A stretch of 64,000 bases of DNA from contig OZ241916.1 in assembly GCA_965203865.1 (NCBI GenBank), forward strand, positions 186,001-250,000, in the 5' to 3' direction. Shown here piece after piece: positions 43,023-51,453 of the stretch; within the stretch, counting starts at the first letter, position 1, and each line of letters opens with the position of its first letter. This stretch comes from G965200765 sp965203865. GTDB taxonomy: Bacteria; Pseudomonadota; Gammaproteobacteria; Arenicellales; JAJDZL01. Under the pieces are notes generated by a model. It was not told the origin of the DNA. It saw only the letters and a list, made by a program, of their open reading frames with translations, and ran no database searches. Position numbers and translations under genes: made by a program.

Positions 43023-43386
43023 GATAGTAAATACTTGCCAACTTCCCGAAAAATGCCTATCTTCTAATTTAGTTCGTTATGGCCTACAGCGGAACGACAT
43101 CAACGGACATCTTAAGTGGATGCCAGTGGAAAACTACAACTTAAAATTCTTGCAGGTGCAATTGAAAATTAATTCTCGTACAGTCAAAAATTCATGCAGA
43201 ATTAAATAGTGTTGCAAAAAAGCAACACAAATGTATTGACCTATTGCAATATTGAATCATATTTATAGCAATAGAAAAGAAGTTCTATTATCATTCCCCC
43301 AAGAGTAATCAAGGAACATCATCAGTTCCAAGATTACTTTCAATTGTTAACTTAAATTAATTAATTAATTTTAGAGGATTTTTCAA
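43023..43386 (+). other. Upstream region of porin 1
   Basis: The first 180 bases repeat the spacer after microgene 1. The remainder is very AT-rich, with attaattaattaatttt just before the porin ribosome site GAGGA. It should hold the porin promoter, but no clear -35/-10 pair could be chosen. Confidence 0.4.
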
Positions 43387-44382
43387 ATGAAGAAAAAATT
43401 ACTTGTTATTGCTCTCGCAAGCCTATTGAGTGCGCCCTCAATTGTCTTTGCGCAGGCAACCTGGTACGGCTCGTTCCGCGCCGGCGTGGAAAGTGCGTCC
43501 GGCGAGACCACCCTGAACTCGAAGGGGAGTCGCTGGGGCGTGAAGGGCTCGAACGAGATTTCCGACGGCCTGACGGCGGTGTACCGCTATGAAGAGGCGC
43601 TGGACCTGAGGACCGCCACGCTGGGCGCCGGCAACCGGCTGTCCTATGTGGGCCTGTCCGGCGGGTTCGGAACATTGACCATGGGCCGCGTCTGGGGCGC
43701 CGAGTACAACTCGACCGGCGCAATTACAGACAACTCCTACTTCTACGGCGACAGCCTCGGCAGCTACAGAATCGGGCCTGCGCTTTCGTACGCAGTGTCG
43801 GCCGGCCCTGTGAGCATGCAGCTTGACGCCGTCATGGCGGGCGGAAATACCCCGATGGACACTGACAACGATGCGGATACTCCCGATGTCAACACTCGAG
43901 ACACCAAGACGGTTGACCAGGTTCTGTTCGGTCTTTCGGCGGACTTCGGCAGCGGCAAGGTGGCGGTTTCGTACCGTGCGAACAGCACCGTTCCTGCGGT
44001 GAAGGACACCAACATCACGGCTGCCGGGCAGTTCACCTTCGGCGCCACCCGGGTCTATCTGGGCTATTCGCAGTTCAAAGAGCCTGACGACAACGATAGT
44101 GGTACAGAAGGCGTGCAGACTCGAAAGACGACTGGCACATTTGCTGGAATCGGCGGTTCTTTCGGCGACACTGGCCTGTCGTATCTGATGCAGGTGACGC
44201 AGAGGAAGCAGGAGACTGGCGGGACTGCTGCGGCGGCCAAGCCGACTCCTATTCTGCTGAGCATTGCGAAGTCGCTTGGAGGTTCATCCACGATTATTCT
44301 GGAAGGCGTGACCAACAACAAGACCTTCGCTGGTGCGAAGCAAAAAGCAACAGTAGGGCTTATACTGAAAGTCGATTTCTAG
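43387..44382 (+). CDS. Gram-negative porin, copy 1 of inverted pair
   Basis: A 331-residue outer-membrane porin. MKKKLLVIALASLLSAPSIV is a signal peptide ending FAQ, and the mature chain starts ATWYGSFRAGVESASGE, the usual first strand. LSYVGLSGGFGTLTMGRVWG is the porin signature, and the chain ends in Phe (LILKVDF), as needed for BAM insertion. Ribosome site GAGGA is present. Its N-terminal half is nearly identical in sequence to the oppositely oriented porin at 45.2-46.2 kb, and its codons are visibly richer in G and C than flanking genes. Confidence 0.92.
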   Translation: MKKKLLVIALASLLSAPSIVFAQATWYGSFRAGVESASGETTLNSKGSRWGVKGSNEISDGLTAVYRYEEALDLRTATLGAGNRLSYVGLSGGFGTLTMGRVWGAEYNSTGAITDNSYFYGDSLGSYRIGPALSYAVSAGPVSMQLDAVMAGGNTPMDTDNDADTPDVNTRDTKTVDQVLFGLSADFGSGKVAVSYRANSTVPAVKDTNITAAGQFTFGATRVYLGYSQFKEPDDNDSGTEGVQTRKTTGTFAGIGGSFGDTGLSYLMQVTQRKQETGGTAAAAKPTPILLSIAKSLGGSSTIILEGVTNNKTFAGAKQKATVGLILKVDF

Positions 44383-44402
44383 TTGGAAATCTTAGCAACA
44401 AG

Positions 44403-44434
44403 AAAAGCGGGGTGCATGCACCCCGCTTTTTTTT
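44403..44434 (+). terminator. Terminator after porin 1
   Basis: A 14 bp near-perfect palindrome (AAAAGCGGGGTGC-AT centre) followed by a run of eight T. The same hairpin, inverted, follows porin 2 at 45098-45129. Confidence 0.92.
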
Positions 44435-45097
44435 GTCGAAAATCATGGTAAATGATGATATTCGCCTTGCATGGATTGCAAGAGGGCAATGTCGGTGAAA
44501 AATCGCCGCGAAAAATTAATAAACAAAGCCAATTGCTTGCAAGTCTGGCCCAAGCTGGCGATTCAAGGCAAATGCCAAGTATCTTGTTTTGAGTCAAGCA
44601 AGATTGAATGGTCCCGTCCGGTACAGAAAATATTTAGCTGCTTCACCGCACTTTGCAGCGTGTACCGCCTTGAAAGAAGAGTCATATTCAGTTTTATATT
44701 GATGCAGGACTGTTTTCATCAACGGTCGTTAGTAGAGTCGAGTTATGCGCTAGCCCCAGTGATTTACGAAGCCGAAGTAGTAGAGAGACCAGCATTCTTC
44801 ATTAACATGTTCGCGCAGTCAGATGCTAGAAATGGCAACCAGACTCCAAGGAAGGAGTACTAGGTACTGCTAGAATTTTCTATTGCTTCAATCAATACCG
44901 GCAATAGATGAAAACCAAACTCTGCCCTCTGCGGCAAGATGGGACAATTCAATGTTGCTTGACTTGAACAGCCAGTTTCGGACCAGACTTGCAAGCAGCT
45001 TGCCTGCCTGTTAAATTTTTTCGCGGCGATGGTTTACCGGCATTGTTGTCTTGCAGTCCATGCCAGGCGAATATCATCATTTGCCATGATTTTCGGC
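44435..45097. other. Spacer between convergent porins
   Basis: The outer parts are still inverted-repeat arms (about 44435-44585 pairing with 44940-45097). The central 355 bases are unique and show no convincing gene; the 130-codon frame at 44471 crosses from the repeat arm into unique sequence and has no family look. Confidence 0.55.
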
Positions 45098-45129
45098 AAA
45101 AAAAAGCGGGGTGCATGCACCCCGCTTTT
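45098..45129 (-). terminator. Terminator after porin 2
   Basis: On the minus strand the stem AAAGCGGGGTGC/GCACCCCGCTTT is followed by a T-run; an inverted copy of the porin 1 terminator. Confidence 0.9.
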
Positions 45130-45149
45130 CTTGTTGCTAAGATTTCCAA

Positions 45150-46238
45150 CTAGAAATCGACTTTCAGTATAAGCCCTACTGTTGCTTTTTGTTTCGCACC
45201 AGCGAAGGTCTTGTTGTTGGTCACGCCTTCCAGAATAATCGTGGATGAACCTCCAAGCGACTTCGCAATGCTCAGCAGAATAGGAGTCGGCTTGGCTGTC
45301 CCACCAAACTCCTGCTTCCTCTGCACCACCTGCATCAGATACGACAAGCCAGTGTCGCCAAAGGAACCGCCAATTCCAGCGAATGTGCTGGTCGTCTTTT
45401 GAACCTGCGTGCCGTCTGCGTCATCATCTTGGTCGCCTCCGCTAGGCGTTTTCTTCTGCGAATAGCCGAGATAGACTCGAGTGGCGCCGAAGGTGAACTC
45501 ACCCGCAGCCGTGATGTTGGTGTCCTTAAACGCAGGAGTAGTGCTGTCCGAATCGTACGAAACCGCCACCTTGCCACTGCCGAAGCCCGCCGAAAGACCA
45601 AACAGAATGCGGTCAATCGACTTGGTGTTTACGGTATTATCGTCGTCGGGATAATTGATACATCTGGTTTCAGCTGTGACACTAGCTCCGGTACCACAAT
45701 TATCTGGGCCTTCGCCGTTACCTTGACCATGAACGTGGTCTCCTCTATCTCTCGCTCCATTGCCCGCCATGATGGCATCAAGCTGCATGCTCACAGGGCC
45801 AGCGGACACTGCATACGAAAGTGCAGGACCGACTCTGTAGCTGCCGTGGCTGTTGCCGTAGAAGTAGGAGCCGTCTGTAATCGCACCGGTCGAGTTGTAC
45901 TCGGCGCCCCAGACGCGGCCCATGGTCAGCGTTCCGAACCCGCCGGACAGGCCCACATAGGACAGCCGGTTGCCGGCAGACAGCGTGGCGGTCCGCAGGT
46001 CCAACGCCTCTTCATAGCGGTACACCGCCGTCAGGCCGTCGGAAATCTCGTTCGAGCCCTTCACGCCCCAGCGACTCCCCTTCGAGTTCAGGGTGGTCTC
46101 GCCGGACGCACTTTCCACACCGGCGCGGAACGAGCCGTACCAGGTTGCCTGCGCAAAGACAATTGAGGGCGCACTCAATTGGGGAAATTGGCTTCTGTAG
46201 AATGCACTCCCAAATTGTTTAAATGGCACAGGATTCAT
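45150..46238 (-). CDS. Gram-negative porin, copy 2, signal peptide replaced
   Basis: The mature porin is intact: SAPSIVFAQATWYGSFRAGV at the start, the same LSYVGLSGGFGTLTMGRVWG, a longer divergent loop rich in Gly, Asp and Asn in the middle, and LILKVDF at the end. But the hydrophobic signal seen in copy 1 (KKLLVIALASLL) is missing. Upstream of Ser-Ala-Pro the frame reads MNPVPFKQFGSAFYRSQFPQ, which is not a signal sequence. Homology to copy 1 starts exactly at attgagtgcgcc. It is therefore probably a silent, unexported cassette; the frame is open further to 46307 through a Fur-like site. Confidence 0.75.
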   Translation of the reverse strand: MNPVPFKQFGSAFYRSQFPQLSAPSIVFAQATWYGSFRAGVESASGETTLNSKGSRWGVKGSNEISDGLTAVYRYEEALDLRTATLSAGNRLSYVGLSGGFGTLTMGRVWGAEYNSTGAITDGSYFYGNSHGSYRVGPALSYAVSAGPVSMQLDAIMAGNGARDRGDHVHGQGNGEGPDNCGTGASVTAETRCINYPDDDNTVNTKSIDRILFGLSAGFGSGKVAVSYDSDSTTPAFKDTNITAAGEFTFGATRVYLGYSQKKTPSGGDQDDDADGTQVQKTTSTFAGIGGSFGDTGLSYLMQVVQRKQEFGGTAKPTPILLSIAKSLGGSSTIILEGVTNNKTFAGAKQKATVGLILKVDF

Positions 46239-46280
46239 GAGTTTCTTGAAAATTATTTGACTTAATAGGGAATTGTTTAT

Positions 46281-46299
46281 AATAATGAGAATTATTATC
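46281..46299. promoter_or_regulatory. Fur-box-like operator
   Basis: AATAATGAGAATTATTATC matches 16 of 19 positions of the classical Fur consensus (GATAATGATAATCATTATC). It is 43 bases before the start of the altered porin 2 frame and 116 bases before porin 3. It may control porin 3 or have belonged to an iron-regulated gene whose start now precedes porin 2. Confidence 0.5.
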
Positions 46300-46414
46300 A
46301 TTTTCATATAAGATTTTAACTGTTTCGCAAGCAGAGTAAAACAGAATTAGTCAGAAAAAGGTGCCTATAGTTTGAGTCTTGTTGTCAATATACTATTGAT
46401 GAGGACTATACATA

Positions 46415-47311
46415 ATGAAAAAGCAATTTCTGGCTTTTGCTGTAGTTTTGCTATTCAGCACGCCTTCAATAACTTTTGCCGAGGTAGTTTGGTACGGATC
46501 TTTTGCTGGCGGCATTAAATCTGAAGATGGAGAAACTACATTCAGTGACTACAGTTCCGTCTGGGGTGTTGAAGGGGCCACTGAAATATCACCTGGTTTG
46601 TCGGCCATTTTTCAATTCGAAGCATTCCTGGATTTGGCGAATGCCACTATCAATCCTGAAGATGACGAAGGAGTCCCCGGTGCGGGATTGGCCTATGTAG
46701 GTCTTTCCGGAGGATTCGGAACTCTTGCAATGGGTCGCTTGATTGCGGCACCCGATCTGGTTACCGGAATCATTGATAATTCGCTGGAATGGGGCGAGGG
46801 GCCTGACGCAGCCGAATTGGATTCGGTGCTATCCTATGCAGTAGATGCGGGACCAGCCAGTATTCAGTTGGATTTGGTAATGGATTCAGGTGAGGAAACC
46901 TTGGACAGAACACTTTTTGGTTCCAGTTTTGAATTTGGTAGCGGCGGCGTTGCTTTATTCTACGACAAAAACAAATCAGAATTTACTGAAACAGGATTAG
47001 CCGCTGAGCAGGCTGTTGGTCCGGTTCGATTGTATCTGGGTGGAATTCAGAACAAACCAGAAGAAGGCACTAAAACGACGAACTACTTCTTTGGCTTTGA
47101 TGGCTCTATTGGCGATTCAGGATTGACATATCTTGTACAGGCCACCCGAAAGAAAGACGTAACCGGCAAACCAACACCTATAGTTTTAAATTTGACAAAA
47201 GAACTCGGCGGCAGTAGTGCAATCACTTTCGAGGCAAAAACTAATGACAAGGATGATGAGGGCGCAAAAATAAAGACAGCGGCTGGAATTGCCTTGATAG
47301 TAGACTTCTAA
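46415..47311 (+). CDS. Gram-negative porin, diverged copy 3
   Basis: A 298-residue porin with the signal MKKQFLAFAVVLLFSTPSIT ending FAE, first strand VVWYGSFAGGIKSEDGE, signature LAYVGLSGGFGTLAMGRLIA, and C-terminal ALIVDF. It is acidic and only moderately similar to porins 1 and 2, and its codon choice matches the AT-rich surroundings. The ATG follows ribosome site TGAGGA. A bidirectional terminator separates it from apt. Confidence 0.9.
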   Translation: MKKQFLAFAVVLLFSTPSITFAEVVWYGSFAGGIKSEDGETTFSDYSSVWGVEGATEISPGLSAIFQFEAFLDLANATINPEDDEGVPGAGLAYVGLSGGFGTLAMGRLIAAPDLVTGIIDNSLEWGEGPDAAELDSVLSYAVDAGPASIQLDLVMDSGEETLDRTLFGSSFEFGSGGVALFYDKNKSEFTETGLAAEQAVGPVRLYLGGIQNKPEEGTKTTNYFFGFDGSIGDSGLTYLVQATRKKDVTGKPTPIVLNLTKELGGSSAITFEAKTNDKDDEGAKIKTAAGIALIVDF

Positions 47312-47328
47312 TACGTTGATCGAAAATT

Positions 47329-47358
47329 AAAAAAGGGACGGAGTGCCGTCCCTTTTTT
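47329..47358. terminator. Bidirectional terminator between porin 3 and apt
   Basis: Perfect 7 bp stem GGGACGG/CCGTCCC with a 4-base loop, bounded by six A and six T, so it works for both converging genes. Confidence 0.92.
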
Positions 47359-47386
47359 ATTTATGAGCAATTTATTCTCATTGCTT

Positions 47387-47938
47387 TCAATGATTTCTGG
47401 TTTGATATTTTCCTTTTTCATCTTCACGAAAAGTCACAAGGCTGTGCAGAGGAATGGGTGCCAATTTTTCTCGCCCGCCTAAATCAATCAATTCGATAAT
47501 TGCAACGCACTCGTGTACTTGACCCCCAAGATTGGCCACCAATTCAACAGATGCACTCAAAGTTCCTCCGGTCGCGACCACATCGTCGACAACAAGTATT
47601 TTTTGTTCACTTGCAATTGCATCCACATGAATTTCCAATCCGCTTTTTCCGTATTCAAGAGCGTATTGGGTTGAGACAGTTTTACCCGGTAGTTTGCCTT
47701 GTTTGCGTATGGGAATCAGTGGAAGATTCAGAAGATACGCCAGCACTGAACCAAAAACAAATCCTCTGGCCTCGACCACTGCAACTCCTTCTACATTAGT
47801 ACCCTCATAGCGTTGATGCAGCTGGTTGATGCAATACCTTGCTGCTTGGGGATTTTGTAGCAATGTTGTAATGTCGCGAAATCGAACGCCTTCAACAGGA
47901 TAGTTCAATACAGTGCGAATCGTGGACTTTACATCCAT
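47387..47938 (-). CDS. apt: Adenine phosphoribosyltransferase
   Basis: A 183-residue purine-salvage enzyme making AMP from adenine and PRPP. YPVEGVRFRDITTLLQNP near the N-terminus, VVEARGFVFGSVLAYLL, and the PRPP loop ILVVDDVVATGGTLSA are diagnostic. The ATG at 47938 is chosen over one four codons upstream. It is a single-gene unit ending at a bidirectional terminator. Confidence 0.95.
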   Translation of the reverse strand: MDVKSTIRTVLNYPVEGVRFRDITTLLQNPQAARYCINQLHQRYEGTNVEGVAVVEARGFVFGSVLAYLLNLPLIPIRKQGKLPGKTVSTQYALEYGKSGLEIHVDAIASEQKILVVDDVVATGGTLSASVELVANLGGQVHECVAIIELIDLGGREKLAPIPLHSLVTFREDEKGKYQTRNH

Positions 47939-48025
47939 TAGGAAGCACAAAACTACATTTGATTAAAGTTCAGTTCTTTTCAGTAGAAACTCAGCAATTG
48001 CTTTATGTTTTGAGCTTAACCAGTA

Positions 48026-49372
48026 CTATGTTCCCAAGACATCAATAGTAGCCGCGCGAAGAATTGCGCACAACCGGTCTATTTCATCATTTGTAATAAC
48101 AATTGGCGGTGCAATGCAAAAAACATCTCCGCGAACTCGGCTAAATAATCCTCTTTCAATAGCAGCACTCAGAACTTTGTCTCCGATTTTGTCTTCGGCG
48201 GGGAATGGTTCCTTGGTTGACCGATCCTTTACATACTCAACACCTGCAATCAAACCCAGTCCTCGAATATCTCCAACATGAGGATGGTCCCCAAGTGCAG
48301 TATTCAGATTTTCCATTAGTCTGTTGCCTTTATCTGCAGCTTGGGCAGGAAAGTCTTCGCGTTGCACCAAGTCCAGCATGGCCAGCGCAACCGCACTTCC
48401 AATCGGATGTGCACTGTATGTATAGGCATGCATGAAAGGTTCTGATTTTTCATCGAAAACCGACGCAATTTTGTCATTCACTCCGGTTCCGCCGAATGGA
48501 AAGTATCCGGAAGTGATTGCTTTGGCGAAATTGATCATATCCGGTTCAACCCCCCAATGATTCAACGCAAACATTTCACCGGTTCGGCCAAAACCCGTAA
48601 TCACCTCGTCTGCCACAAAAAGCACTTCATACTTGTCGCAAATCTCACGAATCCGGGGGAAATAGTCGTCTTGAGGTGCGATAACACCACCCGACCCCTG
48701 TACTGGCTCTGCGATAAACATTGCCACAGTCTCCGGTCCTTCTGCCAATATTGCTTTTTCAAGTTCGTTTGCCGCCGCAACACCTTGGGAAACGCTCGTA
48801 TCAGTTTGCTCGTACCGATAGGGGTAAGGGGAAGGAATAAACGCAAAGCCTGGAATACGCGGTTCAAACAAGGGCCAATATGCGGGAATTCCCGTAGCAC
48901 ACATTGCAGCAAACGTCACTCCGTGATACCCGAACATTCGGGAAATGACTTTCGTCTTATCCGGCTTGCCGCATAATTTCCAATAGTATCTTGATATTTT
49001 TAACGAGGTATCCGTTGCTTCACCGCCGCCAGAAGTCAGGAAAAAACGATTGATTGACGGGTACATCAACTCTGCGAGTTGAGTTCCCAGTTGTATCGCC
49101 TTGTCATTTGAGCTTCCTATGTATCCTGAAGCATACGGTAGTCTTGCATACTGCCCTGTTGCAGCATCCTTGAGCTCCTGTGCACTGTGTCCAGCGGTAT
49201 TGTTCCACAATCCCGCAAGTCCGTCGATGTACTCTTTTCCATCAGAGTCAATGAGAGTTGAACCCCGCCCTTCAACCCAAATTCTTGCGTTTTTGTGGGC
49301 AGAGTTTATATGCAGCGGATGAATCAAGTGTCCGCTGTCTTGTGCTAGCAATGCTGAACTGGTACTGGCCAT
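48026..49372 (-). CDS. Class III aminotransferase (omega-amino acid type)
   Basis: A 448-residue PLP enzyme. The PLP-contact region FFLTSGGGEATDTSLKI is at about residues 111-127, FVADEVITGFGRTGEMF holds the PLP-ring aspartate (Asp near 255), and the Schiff-base lysine is in INFAKAITSGYFPFGG. The size and pattern match omega-amino acid:pyruvate or beta-alanine/taurine-pyruvate type transaminases. The true amino donor is unknown. It stands alone on the minus strand. Confidence 0.88.
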   Translation of the reverse strand: MASTSSALLAQDSGHLIHPLHINSAHKNARIWVEGRGSTLIDSDGKEYIDGLAGLWNNTAGHSAQELKDAATGQYARLPYASGYIGSSNDKAIQLGTQLAELMYPSINRFFLTSGGGEATDTSLKISRYYWKLCGKPDKTKVISRMFGYHGVTFAAMCATGIPAYWPLFEPRIPGFAFIPSPYPYRYEQTDTSVSQGVAAANELEKAILAEGPETVAMFIAEPVQGSGGVIAPQDDYFPRIREICDKYEVLFVADEVITGFGRTGEMFALNHWGVEPDMINFAKAITSGYFPFGGTGVNDKIASVFDEKSEPFMHAYTYSAHPIGSAVALAMLDLVQREDFPAQAADKGNRLMENLNTALGDHPHVGDIRGLGLIAGVEYVKDRSTKEPFPAEDKIGDKVLSAAIERGLFSRVRGDVFCIAPPIVITNDEIDRLCAILRAATIDVLGT

Positions 49373-49446
49373 AATGAACTATCTCGTATTAAATTGTTGA
49401 ATTTGAATGTTTATGTGAACTTTTCTGCAATTTAACAAATCGCAGA

Positions 49447-50136
49447 CTATCTTGTTATTTCGACTGTTGCAACAGGGCCTTGCCATCTATGCTTATCCGG
49501 GTCAAGCGCTGAGCCCTCTCCGCCCATAATTCCTGGATGCCGCTCAATACTCCCTTCTATTGAAACACCTGTTATGCCTGATGCGGATAGATTCGCCTGA
49601 CCGCTTGGATCTGCTGGTATGCCGGGAGTATTTGGAACACCTCCGCCAGTAATTTGCTCGTCATTGGCTTCTGTGCCTGCATCTATTGCATATAGTTCTT
49701 GAATCCCATCGCGGATTAATATGTTATCCAAAGCGACAAAACCATCGTTTGTTGGCAAAATCATGGCAATCATCGACATTCTTGTATTCGAACTGTCAAG
49801 TTCAACTGATACAGATTCACCTGGACCGAGCAATCCATTCGCCGGATTTTCAATGACCTGTGCATTTTCGAATGACATTGCGATTGGAGCGATATTGCCT
49901 CCCTCGGCAACTGCCTGCAATTGCTCCGATGCTACCTTTCCGAATGTGAACATACCAGTCTCAAGCATACCGTGCCCTGCAATCAAAATTGGAGTCAGAT
50001 AAGCATTTGGAGTTACATTGGTTATGCTAACTTTAACGCTTCGCATCATCATATCTTCTTTGCTTCCGTACATGGCGGTGCATGCACTAAGCATAGCGCT
50101 AGCCAGCAAAAAGAAAGCAATGATATATTTTTTCAT
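49447..50136 (-). CDS. Spondin-domain lipoprotein
   Basis: A 229-residue protein with a lipoprotein signal MKKYIIAFFLLASAMLSAC (lipobox LSAC). The mature part reads VKVSITNVTPNAYLTPILIA, then MFTFGKVASEQLQAVAEGGN and SVSVELDSSNTRMSMIAMIL, which match the bacterial spondin_N domain. It should be anchored in the periplasm or outer membrane and may bind surface partners. Ribosome site GGGAG precedes the ATG at 50136. The role is unknown. Confidence 0.82.
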   Translation of the reverse strand: MKKYIIAFFLLASAMLSACTAMYGSKEDMMMRSVKVSITNVTPNAYLTPILIAGHGMLETGMFTFGKVASEQLQAVAEGGNIAPIAMSFENAQVIENPANGLLGPGESVSVELDSSNTRMSMIAMILPTNDGFVALDNILIRDGIQELYAIDAGTEANDEQITGGGVPNTPGIPADPSGQANLSASGITGVSIEGSIERHPGIMGGEGSALDPDKHRWQGPVATVEITR

Positions 50137-50343
50137 AAACAACTCCCGGAGAATGAAAAAAATTAAAGATTGGGATCCTACAATCAAGGCAATATCATAA
50201 CATGCAAGGCAAAATTAATTAGATTAAACAACAACTTCTAGCCAATTTGGAGAAGATAAGCCAAGTTGTTCTCAAAATGATCTTCAATTTAGAAGATATC
50301 AAGGGGAATAACCTGCAGAGCGTAAATCCTTATTGGTACCGTT

Positions 50344-51162
50344 TTATGGTAATAGTTTAGGAACCCCGCATCCCTTCCAATTCAATTTCTCACATTCACG
50401 GGCCGCTTGCTTGACTATTTTTAGTTGACTCTTGGTCAGTTTACTTTCAATTTTCTGAATTAATTCAAATGATGCCAATATCCCCCCGGAATGCGCTGCA
50501 ATTGATGACCAAAGATATGCTCGGCGAAGTAATTCAAATGAATCATAATTTGTGAAATAAAGCAATCCCAGATTGTATTGTGCCTCAGCAAGTCCCTGCT
50601 TTGCCGCAAGCCTGTACCATTTCACCGCTTTTTGCTGGCTTCGGGCAACTCCTACTCCTTTGTCGTACATCAATCCGAGATTGTATTGTGCCTCAGCAAG
50701 TCCCTGATCCGCCGCAAGTTTGTACCATCTCGCCGCTTCTAGCTTGTCCCGGATAATTCCTTCTCCTTTGTCGTACTTTAATCCCAGATTGTATTGTGCC
50801 TCAGCAAGTCCCTGCGCCGCTGCACGCTTGAACCATTTCACCGCTTCTCGCCGGTTCCGGTCAACTCCTACTCCTCTGCCGTACATCACTCCCAGATGGA
50901 ATTGTGCCTCAGCAATTCCCTGCACCGCTGCCCGCCTGAACCACCTAGCTGCTTCTCGCTTGTCCCGGACAACTCCTTCTCCGTCGTAGTATATCAATCC
51001 GAGATGGTATTGTGCCACAGCATCTCCTTGCTCAGCACTTTCAAATAATTGAGTCAATACTTCGCTGTATTCTATATTTTCATGGGAATTGGCTACTCTA
51101 GACCCAATACCGTAATGCAAAATAATTAAGCTCGCAAAAATAACGATAACCAATCTATTCAT
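50344..51162 (-). CDS. Sel1-repeat protein
   Basis: A 272-residue protein with an N-terminal hydrophobic signal (LVIVIFASLIILHYGIG) and five Sel1 repeats of 36 residues from about residue 43 to 225, for example LAEAQYNLGLKYDKGEGIIR then DKLEAARWYKLAADQG. The last repeat is degenerate. The C-terminus has a pair of cysteines (ECEKLNWKGCG). Such repeats form a solenoid that binds other proteins, probably in the periplasm. Start ATG at 51162 has a GGAG site. The repeats are also highly alike as DNA (108 bases each). Confidence 0.88.
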   Translation of the reverse strand: MNRLVIVIFASLIILHYGIGSRVANSHENIEYSEVLTQLFESAEQGDAVAQYHLGLIYYDGEGVVRDKREAARWFRRAAVQGIAEAQFHLGVMYGRGVGVDRNRREAVKWFKRAAAQGLAEAQYNLGLKYDKGEGIIRDKLEAARWYKLAADQGLAEAQYNLGLMYDKGVGVARSQQKAVKWYRLAAKQGLAEAQYNLGLLYFTNYDSFELLRRAYLWSSIAAHSGGILASFELIQKIESKLTKSQLKIVKQAARECEKLNWKGCGVPKLLP

Positions 51163-51233
51163 AGTCAAGCAACTCCAAGATTAACTGCGTTGTATTTCAG
51201 GCCCATTACCCAATTTCCTTTGTGCCTATACAC

Positions 51234-51362
51234 TTACATCAGCCTAACTGTAATAGGAGCATGATTCACAGTGGTTTTCAAAAGCCTATCGGGCAATTGG
51301 CTATTCCAGTGCCAGCGGTTGAACCAGTATAGAAACTCGTTGACATGCTCCTGATTATACAT
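51234..51362 (-). pseudogene. IS1595-like transposase C-terminal remnant
   Basis: The minus strand encodes EHVNEFLYWFNRWHWNSQLP, then DRLLKTTVNHAPI, the diverged C-terminal end of the same transposase type as at 62.3 kb (EYVDEFVLRFNRRFRAPQLL). No other part of the element is seen beside it. Confidence 0.6.
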
Positions 51363-51453
51363 TTTTGGGGTCTTCAGGGTTTTGTGTGGCTGAATTCGAT
51401 TAGTGCATAGTATATAGTGAAAAGGAGAAGAATGGTACACAACAAGGGAGGCA

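Noticed and set aside
43406..43723. 105-codon minus-strand frame inside porin 1
   Set aside because: Arg/Ser/Pro-rich shadow of the porin coding strand with no start signals.
44471..44863. 130-codon frame between the porins
   Set aside because: It begins in the inverted-repeat arm and crosses into unique sequence with no ribosome site or family pattern.
45399..46166. 255-codon plus-strand frame opposite porin 2
   Set aside because: It is antisense to a clear porin and owes its length to the porin's GC-rich codons; composition (many Arg, Val, Gly) is that of a shadow.
50560..51010. Regular 108-base direct repeats, considered as a CRISPR-like array
   Set aside because: They are coding repeats (Sel1 units) with no unique spacers.
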